The notes under the pieces were generated by a model. That model was not told the origin of the DNA, searched no databases, and saw only the letters and a list, made by a program, of their open reading frames with translations. From NCBI GenBank assembly GCA_900635495.1, contig LR134136.1, positions 1,426,001 through 1,490,000 of the forward strand: a DNA stretch of 64,000 nucleotides, in the 5' to 3' direction. Shown here one piece after another: positions 36,157 to 46,399 of the stretch (positions are counted from its first letter, which is position 1; every line of letters begins with the position of its first letter). The position numbers and the translations under genes are program-made. Origin of the DNA: Atlantibacter hermannii (lineage in GTDB: Bacteria > Pseudomonadota > Gammaproteobacteria > Enterobacterales > Enterobacteriaceae).

Positions 36157-38442
36157 TTAGATTTTGCACGCGCCGCTTTCGCAGCCGTCGTCCTGAATCG
36201 ACGGAGCCAGATCGTCCTGCGCATCCTCCGCGCCATCGCGGGTGTTTTGGTAATACAAGGTTTTCACGCCAAATTTATAGGCGGTGAGCAAATCTTTAAG
36301 CAGTTGCTGCATCGGCACTTTCCCTGACGGGAAACGTGTCGGGTCATAGTTGGTGTTAGCAGAAATGGACTGGTCGATAAACTTCTGCATGATGCCGACC
36401 AGTTGCAGGTAACCGTCATTGCCTGGCATTTCCCACAGCAGTTCATAGTTGTTTTTCAACAGCTCGTAGTCCGGCACCACCTGACGCAGAATACCGTCTT
36501 TGGAGGCCTTAATGCTGACGTGGCCGCGCGGCGGCTCAATGCCGTTAGTGGCATTGGAGATCTGCGAAGAGGTCTCGGACGGCATCAGTGCGGAGAGCGT
36601 GGAGTTACGCAGACCGTGGGTCTTAATGGACTCGCGCAGTGCTTCCCAGTCCAGATGCAGCGGCTCCTGGGTAATGCCATCAAGATCCTTTTTATAAGTA
36701 TCGATCGGCAGAACGCCCTGGCTGTAAGTGGTTTCGTTGAACCACGGGCACGCGCCTTGCTCTTTTGCCAGCTCGTTAGAGGCCTTCAGCAGGTAATACT
36801 GAATAGCTTCAAAGGTTTTGTGCGTCAGGTTGTTGGCGCTGCCGTCGGAGTAACGCACGCCGTGTTTCGCCAGGTAGTAAGCGAAGTTAATCACGCCGAT
36901 GCCCAGGGTACGACGGCCCATTGCGCCGCGTTTGGCCGCCAGGATCGGGTAATCCTGGTAATCCAGCAGCGCGTCGAGCGCGCGTACCGCCAGGGTCGCC
37001 AGCTCTTCGAGATCGTCCAGCGAGTCGATAGCGCCAAGGTTGAACGCGGACAGCGTGCAAAGGGCGATTTCACCGTTTTCGTCATTCACGTCGTCCAGCG
37101 GTTTGGTCGGCAGGGCGATTTCCAGGCACAGGTTAGACTGGCGCACCGGCGCAACCACCGGATCGAACGGGCTGTGAGTGTTGCAGTGGTCAACGTTCTG
37201 AATGTAAATACGGCCCGTGGACGCACGTTCCTGCATCATCAGCGAAAACAGCTCAACGGCTTTAATGCGCTGCTTGCGGATGCTGTCGTCTTTTTCATAT
37301 TTGGTGTACAGACGCTCAAATTCATCCTGATCGGCGAAGAACGCGTCATACAGGCCCGGGACGTCGGACGGGCTGAACAGTGTGATGTCTTCGCCTTTCA
37401 GCAAACGGGTATACATCAGCTTGTTGATCTGTACGCCGTAATCCATATGACGCACGCGGTTGCCTTCCACGCCACGGTTGTTCTTCAGCACCAGCAGGCT
37501 TTCAACTTCTAAATGCCACATCGGGTAGAACAACGTGGCCGCGCCGCCACGCACGCCGCCCTGCGAGCAGGATTTCACCGCAGTCTGGAAATGCTTATAG
37601 AACGGGATACAGCCGGTGTGGAACGCTTCGCCGCCGCGAATCGGGCTGCCCAGTGCACGAATGCGGCCCGCGTTGATGCCGATACCGGCGCGCTGGGAAA
37701 CGTATTTCACAATGGCGCTGGACGTGGCGTTGATGGAATCCAGGCTGTCGCCGCATTCGATCAGCACACAGGAGCTGAACTGACGGGTCGGGGTGCGTAC
37801 GCCGGACATAATTGGCGTCGGCAGTGAAATCTTGAACAGCGAAACCGCGTCGTAGAAACGCTTCACGTAGTCCAGGCGGGTTTCACGCGGATAGTTTGAG
37901 AACAGGCAAGCGGCAACCAGCATGTACAGGAACTGCGCGCTCTCGTAAATCTCACCGGTCACGCGGTTCTGCACCAGGTATTTGCCTTCCAGTTGCTTCA
38001 CGGCGGCGTAGGAGAAATTCATATCGCGCCAGTGATCGATAAAACCGTCCATCTGCTGGAACTCTTCTTCCGTGTAGTCTTCCAGCAGATGTCTGTCGTA
38101 TTTGCCGAGCTCAATCATCTTCACAACGTGGTCGTAAAGTTTTGGCGGCTCGAACTGACCGTAGGCTTTTTTACGCAGATGGAAAATCGCCAGGCGCGCA
38201 GCAAGGTACTGGTAGTCCGGCGCATCACGGGAGATTAAATCCGCGGCCGCTTTGATGATGGTTTCATGGATATCGGAGGTTTTGATGCCGTCATAAAACT
38301 GGATGTGCGAGCGCAACTCGACTTGCGAGACCGATACGTTGCTTAACCCTTCCGCAGCCCAATCGAGAACGCGGTGGATTTTATCCAGATTGATACGCTC
38401 CTGGCGGCCGTCGCGTTTTGTAACCAGCAGACTCTGATTCAT
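36157..38442 (-). CDS. nrdA: NrdA, class Ia ribonucleotide reductase alpha subunit
   Basis: Catalytic R1 subunit of 761 residues from ATG 38442 (MNQSLLVTKRDGRQERINLDK), the E. coli length. The ATP-cone begins at the N terminus; active-site features include SSCVLIECGDS, NLCLEIALPT (catalytic Cys with Glu), and the C-terminal redox pair CESGACKI. Intact. Converts NDPs to dNDPs together with NrdB and YfaE. Confidence 0.98.
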   Translation of the reverse strand: MNQSLLVTKRDGRQERINLDKIHRVLDWAAEGLSNVSVSQVELRSHIQFYDGIKTSDIHETIIKAAADLISRDAPDYQYLAARLAIFHLRKKAYGQFEPPKLYDHVVKMIELGKYDRHLLEDYTEEEFQQMDGFIDHWRDMNFSYAAVKQLEGKYLVQNRVTGEIYESAQFLYMLVAACLFSNYPRETRLDYVKRFYDAVSLFKISLPTPIMSGVRTPTRQFSSCVLIECGDSLDSINATSSAIVKYVSQRAGIGINAGRIRALGSPIRGGEAFHTGCIPFYKHFQTAVKSCSQGGVRGGAATLFYPMWHLEVESLLVLKNNRGVEGNRVRHMDYGVQINKLMYTRLLKGEDITLFSPSDVPGLYDAFFADQDEFERLYTKYEKDDSIRKQRIKAVELFSLMMQERASTGRIYIQNVDHCNTHSPFDPVVAPVRQSNLCLEIALPTKPLDDVNDENGEIALCTLSAFNLGAIDSLDDLEELATLAVRALDALLDYQDYPILAAKRGAMGRRTLGIGVINFAYYLAKHGVRYSDGSANNLTHKTFEAIQYYLLKASNELAKEQGACPWFNETTYSQGVLPIDTYKKDLDGITQEPLHLDWEALRESIKTHGLRNSTLSALMPSETSSQISNATNGIEPPRGHVSIKASKDGILRQVVPDYELLKNNYELLWEMPGNDGYLQLVGIMQKFIDQSISANTNYDPTRFPSGKVPMQQLLKDLLTAYKFGVKTLYYQNTRDGAEDAQDDLAPSIQDDGCESGACKI

Positions 38443-38791
38443 GTTTACCTGTCCGTGAATGTCCGTGAAAAAAGAAAATATCCCCCCGTTTATCCACAAT
38501 CCGGCTTTTGTGATTAAACCTGTGGATAAATACTATATATGGGGTCTTTGAGATAAGTGAAACGCTATATGGTGAGTATTCTAGTAGGGATTCTTTTCAG
38601 AACAAGGGTTGATTTTGATGTTAATTTGCGGTTACGAAACGGCGTTTTTCGCTAAGTGCAGGTGTCATAAGGCCTAAGGGTTATGTCAATAACTTAGAAA
38701 AAAAATTCAAAATTTGATCGAGTGCCGATTTCCTGGCCGTTAAGCCAAATTGCGCAACAGGCTGCTGCGCAATCATGAGAACAAAAACCTA
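38443..38791 (-). promoter_or_regulatory. nrdA upstream control region
   Basis: Interval of 349 bp. Two perfect DnaA boxes in opposite orientation are seen: TTATCCACA at 38490-38498 and TGTGGATAA at 38521-38529. Just beyond, two related CTATAT-containing sequences at about 38530-38545 and 38562-38577 are spaced about 32 bp, three helical turns, like paired NrdR boxes. This fits known DnaA and NrdR control of nrdAB. Nothing coding is seen toward ubiG, where yfaL sits in E. coli. Confidence 0.75.
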
Positions 38792-39526
38792 TTACTGATC
38801 CCCGGTTTTGGCCTGTGTATGCAACATATAATTTACATCCACACCCGGACCGAGAGTAAACCGATTGGTCAACGGGTTAAAATGTAACCCGGTCATATGG
38901 CGCTCCTGCAACGTGGTACCATCCACCCAGCTCAGCAATTCGGCAGGCTTAATAAATTTCTTAATATCGTGGGTGCCTTTAGGCACCATGCGCAAAATGT
39001 ATTCGGCACCGACAACCGCCATAAGCCAGGATTTGCCGTTGCGGTTGAGAGTGGAAAAGAACACATGGCCGCCGGGTTTGACCAGCCGGGCGCAGGCCTT
39101 GACCACGGAAGCCGGGTCCGGAACGTGCTCGAGCATCTCCATGCAGGTCACAACATCGTATTTTTCCGGGTGCTTCGCCGCGTGCTCTTCCACGGTTTCC
39201 TGGACGTAATCCAGCTCAACGCCGCTTTCCAGGGCATGTAAACGCGCCACCTGCAAAGGCTCAGCGCCCATATCAAGCCCCGTGACCGTTGCCCCCTGGC
39301 GCGCCATGCTCTCGCTCAGGATGCCGCCGCCGCAGCCGACGTCCAGCACCGTTTTGCCGAACAGGCCGCCCGCGCGTTCGGTAATGTAGCCCAGACGCAG
39401 CGGGTTAATGCGGTGCAGGGGCTTAAACTCGCCTTCGGTATCCCACCAGCGCGAAGCCACGGCTTCAAATTTGGCGATTTCGCCCCGATCAACGTTGTGC
39501 GCGATCGGTGATTTTTCGGCATTCAT
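38792..39526 (-). CDS. ubiG: UbiG, ubiquinone O-methyltransferase
   Basis: SAM-dependent methyltransferase performing both O-methylations of ubiquinone synthesis. Motif I VLDVGCGGGILSESMA near residues 60-75, then VTGLDMGAEPL and EMLEHVPDP. 244 residues, intact. Divergent from gyrA, as in E. coli. Confidence 0.97.
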   Translation of the reverse strand: MNAEKSPIAHNVDRGEIAKFEAVASRWWDTEGEFKPLHRINPLRLGYITERAGGLFGKTVLDVGCGGGILSESMARQGATVTGLDMGAEPLQVARLHALESGVELDYVQETVEEHAAKHPEKYDVVTCMEMLEHVPDPASVVKACARLVKPGGHVFFSTLNRNGKSWLMAVVGAEYILRMVPKGTHDIKKFIKPAELLSWVDGTTLQERHMTGLHFNPLTNRFTLGPGVDVNYMLHTQAKTGDQ

Positions 39527-39634
39527 CAGCGCTATTACTCCATTGGTTTCAATTCTGTGGATTATAACAGGCGAAGACGGGTAATAAACCCTTGCCCTCG
39601 GTCATTCGACTTACCGGAATCAGGCGTACTGTGT

Positions 39635-39640
39635 TATAAT
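39635..39640 (+). promoter_or_regulatory. gyrA promoter -10 element
   Basis: A perfect TATAAT lies 45 bp before the gyrA start, followed by TTTGCGACC. The -35 region is weak (TTACCG about 18 bp upstream), in keeping with the supercoiling-sensitive gyrA promoter of enterobacteria. Confidence 0.6.
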
Positions 39641-39684
39641 TTGCGACCTTTGATTCCGGGACACAGTAGAGGGATAACGGTCAG

Positions 39685-42321
39685 ATGAGCGACCTTGCCA
39701 GAGAAATTACACCGGTCAACATTGAGGAAGAGCTCAAGAGCTCCTATCTGGATTACGCGATGTCGGTCATTGTCGGCCGTGCGCTTCCGGATGTCCGAGA
39801 TGGCCTGAAACCGGTACACCGTCGCGTACTTTACGCCATGAACGTTTTGGGCAATGACTGGAATAAAGCCTACAAAAAATCCGCGCGTGTCGTGGGTGAC
39901 GTCATCGGTAAATACCACCCCCATGGCGACTCCGCGGTTTATGACACTATCGTTCGTATGGCGCAGCCGTTTTCCCTGCGTTATATGCTGGTCGATGGCC
40001 AGGGCAACTTCGGTTCCATCGACGGCGACTCTGCAGCGGCGATGCGTTACACCGAAATCCGCCTGGCGAAAATCGCCCATGAGCTGATGGCCGATCTCGA
40101 AAAAGAGACGGTCGATTTCGTCGACAACTATGACGGCACGGAAAAAATTCCGGACGTTATGCCGACCAAAATTCCGAACCTGCTGGTTAACGGCTCCTCC
40201 GGTATTGCGGTGGGCATGGCGACCAACATCCCGCCTCACAACCTTACTGAAGTGATCAGCGCCTGCCTGGCCTACATTGAAGATGAAGACATCAGCGTAG
40301 AAGGGCTGATGGAGCACATCCCGGGTCCTGATTTCCCGACTGCTGCGATCATCAATGGCCGTCGTGGTATCGAAGAGGCTTACCGTACCGGCCGCGGCAA
40401 AATTTATATTCGCGCCCGCGCCGAAGTGGAAGTGGACGCGAAGTCCGGCCGTGAAACCATCATCGTTCATGAAATTCCGTATCAGGTGAACAAAGCGCGC
40501 CTGATTGAGAAAATCGCCGAGCTGGTAAAAGACAAACGCGTTGAAGGCATCAGCGCGCTGCGTGACGAGTCTGATAAAGACGGGATGCGCATCGTGATTG
40601 AAATCAAACGCGACGCGGTGGGCGAGGTGGTGCTAAACAACCTCTACTCTCAGACTCAGCTTCAGGTCTCTTTCGGCATCAACATGGTGGCATTGCACCA
40701 TGGCCAGCCGAAGATCATGACCCTGAAAGAGATCCTGTCGGCGTTTGTCCGTCACCGTCGTGAAGTGGTGACTCGCCGTACCGTTTTCGAACTGCGTAAA
40801 GCGCGCGATCGTGCGCATATCCTTGAAGCGCTGGCGATTGCGCTGGCGAACATTGACCCGATTATCGAGCTGATTCGCCGTGCGCCGACCCCGGCGGAAG
40901 CGAAAGCTGGCCTGATTGCCCAGGCATGGGATTTGGGCAATGTCAAAGCGATGCTGGAAGGCGCAGGCGATGACGCTGCGCGTCCGGAATGGCTGGAGCC
41001 GGAATTCGGTATTCGCGATGGCAAATACTGGCTGACCGAGCAGCAGGCCCAGGCGATCCTGGATTTACGTCTGCAGAAACTCACCGGCCTTGAGCATGAA
41101 AAACTGCTCGACGAGTACAAAGAGCTGCTGACCCAAATCGCTGAGCTGCTGCACATTCTCGGCAGCGCCGATCGTCTGATGGAAGTGATTCGCGAAGAGC
41201 TGGAACTGGTGCGCGATCAGTTTGGCGATAAGCGCCGTACTGAAATCACCGCCAACAGCGCCGATATCAATATCGAAGATCTGATCAGCCAGGAAGACGT
41301 GGTCGTCACCCTGTCGCATCAGGGCTACGTGAAGTATCAGCCGCTCTCCGATTACGAAGCGCAGCGCCGTGGCGGTAAAGGCAAGTCTGCCGCACGCATC
41401 AAAGAAGAAGACTTTATCGACCGCCTGCTGGTGGCCAACACCCATGACACCATCCTGTGCTTCTCAAGCCGGGGCCGTCTGTACTGGATGAAGGTCTATC
41501 AGCTGCCGGAAGCGAGCCGTGGTGCCCGTGGACGTCCAATCGTTAACCTGCTGCCGCTGGAAGCCAACGAACGTATCACGGCGATCCTGCCGGTGCGCGA
41601 ATATGCCGAAGGCGTCAATGTGTTTATGGCAACCGCCAGCGGCACCGTGAAGAAAACCGCGCTTAAAGAGTTCAGCCGTCCGCGTACGGCGGGTATCATC
41701 GCCGTTAACCTTAACGAAGGCGATGAGCTGATTGGCGTGGATCTGACCTCCGCCAGCGATGAAGTCATGCTGTTCTCCGCGCAGGGTAAAGTGGTGCGCT
41801 TTAAAGACGACGCAGTGCGTCCGATGGGCCGTACCGCGACCGGCGTACGCGGTATCCGTCTGATGGACGGCGACAGCGTGGTTTCGCTGATCGTTCCGCG
41901 TGGCGAAGGCGCAATCCTGACCGTGACGCAAAACGGCTACGGCAAACGCACGGCGGCGGATGAATATCCGACCAAATCCCGTGCGACGAAAGGCGTTATC
42001 TCCATTAAAGTCACCGATCGTAACGGCCCTGTGGTCGGCGCGGTGCAGGTGGATGACTGCGATCAGATCATGATGATTACCGATGCCGGTACTTTAGTCC
42101 GTACCCGCGTATCTGAAATCAGCATTGTGGGTCGTAACACTCAGGGTGTGATCCTGATTCGTACCGCCGAAGATGAGAACGTTGTGGGTCTGCAACGTGT
42201 CGCCGAACCGGTGGACGACGAAGAGCTGGACAGCATCGACGGTACTGTCGCAGAAGGCGATGATGAAATCGCGCCGGAAGCGGATAACGACGATGATGCA
42301 GCTGACGATGCTGAAGAGTAA
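39685..42321 (+). CDS. gyrA: GyrA, DNA gyrase subunit A
   Basis: 878-residue subunit that cuts and rejoins DNA, intact. The N-terminal breakage-reunion domain includes the quinolone-resistance region HPHGDSAVYD with Ser83 and Asp87, that is, the susceptible residues. The C-terminal beta-pinwheel has the GyrA box (QRRGGKG) and an acidic tail rich in Asp. A strong terminator follows. Confidence 0.99.
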   Translation: MSDLAREITPVNIEEELKSSYLDYAMSVIVGRALPDVRDGLKPVHRRVLYAMNVLGNDWNKAYKKSARVVGDVIGKYHPHGDSAVYDTIVRMAQPFSLRYMLVDGQGNFGSIDGDSAAAMRYTEIRLAKIAHELMADLEKETVDFVDNYDGTEKIPDVMPTKIPNLLVNGSSGIAVGMATNIPPHNLTEVISACLAYIEDEDISVEGLMEHIPGPDFPTAAIINGRRGIEEAYRTGRGKIYIRARAEVEVDAKSGRETIIVHEIPYQVNKARLIEKIAELVKDKRVEGISALRDESDKDGMRIVIEIKRDAVGEVVLNNLYSQTQLQVSFGINMVALHHGQPKIMTLKEILSAFVRHRREVVTRRTVFELRKARDRAHILEALAIALANIDPIIELIRRAPTPAEAKAGLIAQAWDLGNVKAMLEGAGDDAARPEWLEPEFGIRDGKYWLTEQQAQAILDLRLQKLTGLEHEKLLDEYKELLTQIAELLHILGSADRLMEVIREELELVRDQFGDKRRTEITANSADINIEDLISQEDVVVTLSHQGYVKYQPLSDYEAQRRGGKGKSAARIKEEDFIDRLLVANTHDTILCFSSRGRLYWMKVYQLPEASRGARGRPIVNLLPLEANERITAILPVREYAEGVNVFMATASGTVKKTALKEFSRPRTAGIIAVNLNEGDELIGVDLTSASDEVMLFSAQGKVVRFKDDAVRPMGRTATGVRGIRLMDGDSVVSLIVPRGEGAILTVTQNGYGKRTAADEYPTKSRATKGVISIKVTDRNGPVVGAVQVDDCDQIMMITDAGTLVRTRVSEISIVGRNTQGVILIRTAEDENVVGLQRVAEPVDDEELDSIDGTVAEGDDEIAPEADNDDDAADDAEE

Positions 42322-42348
42322 TCGTAGTTGACCGTGAAACAGTAAAAA

Positions 42349-42374
42349 GGGCCGGATTATCCGGCCCTTTTTTT
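42349..42374 (+). terminator. Intrinsic terminator of gyrA
   Basis: GGGCCGG / CCGGCCC stem followed by seven T, preceded by five A, so it may also stop transcripts from atoB. Confidence 0.93.
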
Positions 42375-42409
42375 ATGGGTATAGCAGGTTCAGCATAAGG
42401 GTGTGTTGC

Positions 42410-43593
42410 TCAGCTCATTCGCTCAACGATCATCGCAATCCCTTGCCCACCGCCAATGCACAGCGTTGCCAGGCCGAGGGTTTTATCCCGTGCTGCCAGC
42501 GCATGGAGAAGCGTGACCAAAATGCGTGCGCCGCTCGCGCCGATGGGATGGCCTAACGCAATCGCGCCGCCGTTGACATTCACTTTCTCAGCGTCAAAAC
42601 CTAACCGTTGCCCGACCGCAAGAAACTGCGCAGCAAAGGCTTCATTGGCTTCGATAAGATCGATATCCGCCAGCGTCAGGCCGGTTTGCTGCAATACGTT
42701 CTGCGTGGCAGGCACCGGGCCAAGCCCCATCATTGCCGGAGCGACACCGCCGCAGGCATAACCGCGAATACGTGCCATCGGCGTTAAGCCTGCTGCTCGC
42801 GCTGCGTCTTCATTCATCACTACCAGCGCAGCCGCGCCATCATTAATCCCGGAGGCGTTACCGGCGGTAACAGTACCATTTTTATCAAACGCGGGTCGCA
42901 ACTGCGCCAGGCCTTCCAGCGTGGTGCCCGCTTTAGGGAATTCATCCACGCTAAACTGGCTTTCTGCTTTACGGGTTTTCACCGTTACCGGCACGATTTC
43001 ACGGGTAAATGCGCCCGACTCAATGGCGGCAAGGCCTTTTGCTGGGAATGCAATGCGGCTTCATCCTGCATCGCGCGCGTGATGCCATGCGCTTTAGCGA
43101 CGTTTTCCGCGGTGATCCCCATATGGTAGCCTTCGATGGCGCACATCAGGCCGTCGCGCAAAATCACGTCGGCAAGCTCGCCGTTGCCCAACCGAAAGCC
43201 CCAGCGCGCTTTCGCATTCAGCAAATAGGGGGCCTGGCTCATGCTTTCCATTCCGCCCGCCACCAGTGCTTTCGCGTGGCCTGTCTGAATTGTCTGCGCT
43301 GCCAGCGCTACGCTTTTCAACCCCGATCCGCACACTTTATTCACTGTGAAACCGCACACCGTTTCCGGCAGGCCCGCCTTTAATAACGCCTGCCGCGCCG
43401 GATTTTGCCCGAGCCCCGCCTGTAAGACGTTGCCCATAATCGCTTCGTCAATCGGCTGCCCATCCAGCCCGGCGCGATGCAGTGCTTCCTGGATAACGAG
43501 CGCGCCTAACTCAACCGCACTGACGCCCGCCAGCGCGCCATTAAAACTGCCCATCGCCGTACGAACGGCGCTAACAATAACGGCATTTTTCAT
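42410..43593 (-). CDS. atoB: AtoB, acetyl-CoA acetyltransferase (one frame break)
   Basis: Thiolase cleaving acetoacetyl-CoA to two acetyl-CoA in short-chain fatty acid use. ATG 43593 (MKNAVIVSAVRTAMGSFNG) follows AAGGA; nucleophile Cys lies in VNKVCGSG, and the C-terminal NEAFAAQF, GHPIGASG and CIGGGQG motifs are complete. One C is missing on the coding strand at plus-strand 43033-43034; restoring it gives QQKALAAIESGAFTREIVPV and 394 residues, exactly the E. coli length. Last gene of atoDAEB; converges on gyrA. Confidence 0.95.
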
Positions 43594-43617
43594 GTTCAAT
43601 TCCTTATAGATTCGCTG

Positions 43618-44940
43618 TCAGAAAAGCGTCAGACCGATAACAAAGATGACCCCGGAGAACAGCAGAGCCGTAATGCAATAGCCCATGATGTCGCGCACGC
43701 CGAGACCGGCGATAGCCAGCGCGGGCAATGCCCAGAACGGTTGCGCCATATTCATCCACTGTTCGCCATAGGCGATGGCCATCACGGACTTACCGAGGTC
43801 CGCGCCCAGCGCCTGGGCGGCAGGCATGACGAATGGCCCCTGAATAACCCAGTGACCTCCGCCTGACGGCACGGCGAAGTTGATCAGCGCGGAGCTGAAA
43901 AAAGTCATGATCGGGAAGGTGTCTTTATTGGCGACGTTGATAAAAAACTCAGTGATAAGCCCGCCCAGCCCGGAGTGCTCCATCATCAACTGGATACCGG
44001 CATAGAACGGGAACTGCACCAGAATGCCTGCGGTGCTGCGGGCGGCAGCACCGATAGCGCGCATATAGGCCATTGGGGTTTTGTGCAGCAGCAAACCGAC
44101 AATCATAAACATCATATTGACGGTGTTGATGGTGATGTTGAACCCTTTCTCAGCAAAGTAATAACCAAGATAAACTATGCCCAGCGCGCCAATAATCAGT
44201 GCCAGAATGCGGCTCTCTTCGAGCCGTTCGGATGGCGGTGCGTCTTTCGGCAGTATCTTCTGGAAATCCGGTTCTTCCATCAGCAGTTTTGGATCGACGG
44301 AAACCACGTCACCCGGCTTCGGCATCATCAGGCGAGTGACAAACGGCATGACTACAATCAGGCCCAGCGTGATGAAAATATTAAAGCCGGTAAACAACGT
44401 CTGCCCGACCGGGATCACTCCCGCGATATGTTCCACCGGGTTCCCCGGCGTGGCGGCCAGCAGCGGCATTGAACCGGAGAATCCACCGCCCCAGGTTAAA
44501 AAGCCGATGTAAGCGCAGGCGATCAGGAGTGGATAATCGGAGCCGGGGACGCGGCGCGCGACTTCGCGGGCAAACATCGCGCCGACCACCAGGCCAAAGC
44601 CCCAGTTGATAACGCACGCCACTGAGCCAAAGAACGTTACCAGCATCACGCCCTGAATCGGTGTGCGGGCCGCAGATGCGGCGGTGCGGAGGATTTTTTT
44701 TACCGGCCCGGAACTGGCCAGCGCATGACCAGTGACAATAATCAGCGCCATCTGCATACCGAAAGCCAGCAGGTTCCAGAAGCCATCGCCCCACATTTTC
44801 ACCATATCCAGCGGGGTGTGAGGCGTCAGCCAGAGTGCGACGCCAAAGGTGATGAGCGTCAACAGCATGGCAAAAATCAACGGGTCAGGAAGATAGCGGC
44901 TGACCAGGCGCGTCATCAAACGGGAGATGCGACCAATCAT
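43618..44940 (-). CDS. atoE: AtoE, short-chain fatty acid transporter
   Basis: Inner-membrane permease of 440 residues, intact, with about ten to twelve hydrophobic spans and the family segments PNLLAFGMQ-like FWNLLAFGMQMALIIVTGHAL and NFAVPSGGGHWVIQGPF. Imports butyrate and other short-chain acids. Overlaps atoA by 4 bp. Confidence 0.96.
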   Translation of the reverse strand: MIGRISRLMTRLVSRYLPDPLIFAMLLTLITFGVALWLTPHTPLDMVKMWGDGFWNLLAFGMQMALIIVTGHALASSGPVKKILRTAASAARTPIQGVMLVTFFGSVACVINWGFGLVVGAMFAREVARRVPGSDYPLLIACAYIGFLTWGGGFSGSMPLLAATPGNPVEHIAGVIPVGQTLFTGFNIFITLGLIVVMPFVTRLMMPKPGDVVSVDPKLLMEEPDFQKILPKDAPPSERLEESRILALIIGALGIVYLGYYFAEKGFNITINTVNMMFMIVGLLLHKTPMAYMRAIGAAARSTAGILVQFPFYAGIQLMMEHSGLGGLITEFFINVANKDTFPIMTFFSSALINFAVPSGGGHWVIQGPFVMPAAQALGADLGKSVMAIAYGEQWMNMAQPFWALPALAIAGLGVRDIMGYCITALLFSGVIFVIGLTLF

Positions 44941-45593
44941 AACGCCACTCCTTCCGCCATGGTTTTGAGCGCAGGAGAGACGATAAACGCCGCTTCGGTA
45001 CGGGCACGAACGGTGTCAATGTCGACACCTGGCGCGGTTTCGGTTAACCACATTTTGCCGTCAGTAAATTCAAATACCGCCAGCTCCGTCACCAGCAGAT
45101 TAACCGCGTGTTGCGCGGTGAGCGGCATGGTGCAGCGACGCAGAATTTTTGCCGAACCGTCTTTGGCGCAGTGTTCCATTGCGATAATGACTTTGCGTGC
45201 GCCGGTTACCAAATCCATTGCGCCGCCCATGCCGGGCACCATTTTTCCGGGCACGACCCAGTTCGCCAGATTGGCGTCCTGATCCACCTGTAAGCCGCCC
45301 AACACACAGGCATCCACATGGCCGCCGCGGATGAGGGCAAAAGACATGGCGCTGTCAAACATCGCAGCGCCCAGCAGAATGCCGCAGGGCTGGCCGCCCG
45401 CGTTCACCAGGTCGGGATGCTGTTCGGTCACCGGGCCCAGACCGAGAAAACCGTTTTCAGATTGCAGTGTGATATGCACGTCAGCGGGCAAATAGTTCGC
45501 CACAAGCGTCGGTAAACCAATCCCCAGATTGACGACATCGCCGTCGTTGAGTTCCAGCGCCACGCGGCGCGCAATACGTTGTTTAGCATCCAT
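44937..45593 (-). CDS. atoA: AtoA, acetate CoA-transferase beta subunit
   Basis: Subunit of acetyl-CoA:acetoacetyl-CoA transferase, 218 residues from ATG 45593 (MDAKQRIARRVALEL). The catalytic glutamate lies in the conserved ITLQSENGFLGLGP. As given, the preceding gene reads into atoA in frame, but this results from a one-base error at 45653-45658; atoA itself is complete. Confidence 0.96.
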   Translation of the reverse strand: MDAKQRIARRVALELNDGDVVNLGIGLPTLVANYLPADVHITLQSENGFLGLGPVTEQHPDLVNAGGQPCGILLGAAMFDSAMSFALIRGGHVDACVLGGLQVDQDANLANWVVPGKMVPGMGGAMDLVTGARKVIIAMEHCAKDGSAKILRRCTMPLTAQHAVNLLVTELAVFEFTDGKMWLTETAPGVDIDTVRARTEAAFIVSPALKTMAEGVAL

Positions 45594-45595
45594 GA

Positions 45596-46253
45596 TTAAC
45601 CTTCCTGAGAAATGATATGGTCGATTACCGCACCGGGCGTCATAACCTGATCGGGGGGTGATCGCGCCGACCGGAACAATCTCGTCGGCTTCCGCCAGCG
45701 TGATATCCGCCGCAAGGGCGATCAGCGGGTTGAAGTTGCGTGCGCTAAGTTGATAGGTAAGGTTGCCGAGAGGATCGGCCTGATGGGCGCGGATCAGCGC
45801 CAGATCGGCGCGCAGAGGGCGCTCGACCAGATATTTCTTGCCGTCAAAGGTGAGGGTTTGCTTACCTTCCTCTACCACGGTGCCGACCCCGGTTGGGGTT
45901 AACACGCCGCCCAGGCCCGCACCGCCGCAGCGGATTTGTTCAATCAGTGTGCCCTGGGGCACCAACTGGACGTCCATTTCGCCGGCAATCATTCGCCGTC
46001 CGGTTTCCGGATTGGTGCCGATATGCGACGCGATAACTTTTTTGACCCGACCGTTAACGATGAGTGGGCCGATGCCGACATCCACAAATGCGGTATCGTT
46101 AGCAATGATCGTTAAATCGCGTACGCCTGAGGCCAATAGCGCGTCTACCAGCCGGGGAGGCGTACCGACGCCCATAAAGCCGCCGACCATAATCGTCATG
46201 CCATCGCGAAAGAAGCGACTGGCCTGCTGTAGCGTGATCTGTTTTTCTTTCAT
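45596..46253 (-). CDS. atoD: AtoD, acetate CoA-transferase alpha subunit (one frame break)
   Basis: Alpha subunit activating acetoacetate with CoA from acetyl-CoA. The motif MVGGFMGVGTP and the glycine-rich GGAGLGG are visible. Six G at plus-strand 45653-45658 should be five; with that repair the protein ends TPDQVMTPGAVIDHIISQEG and stops at 45596, 218 residues, two bases before the atoA start. Unrepaired, it would read through as a 438-residue AtoD-AtoA fusion. First gene of the operon, preceded by a sigma-54 promoter. Confidence 0.94.
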
Positions 46254-46297
46254 GTGACTTCCCTATGATGACTCCGTAATGGGTACGTAGCCGTAAT

Positions 46298-46313
46298 AGC
46301 AAAGGGAATGCCA
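46298..46313 (-). promoter_or_regulatory. Sigma-54 promoter of atoDAEB
   Basis: On the minus strand TGGCATTCCCTTTGCT has the GG and GC dinucleotides separated by exactly 10 bases, the -24/-12 pattern of RpoN promoters, 45 bp before the atoD start. Fits activation by the sigma-54-dependent regulator AtoC encoded next door. Confidence 0.88.
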
Positions 46314-46399
46314 GCATCTTTATATCGTTATATTATCAATTAACTTATTGTTATATATGGGTTTTTAAATTTGGTGAAGGCAGGATTGTAAGAAGATTA

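Noticed and set aside
36403..37512. 369-residue open frame antisense to nrdA
   Set aside because: Shadow of the strongly coding nrdA frame; composition is that of an antisense frame and no family resemblance is seen.
39919..39940. Quinolone-resistance mutation in gyrA
   Set aside because: Ser83 and Asp87 are the wild-type, susceptible residues.
39634..40470. 278-residue open frame antisense to gyrA
   Set aside because: Shadow frame of a conserved essential gene with no start context or motif.
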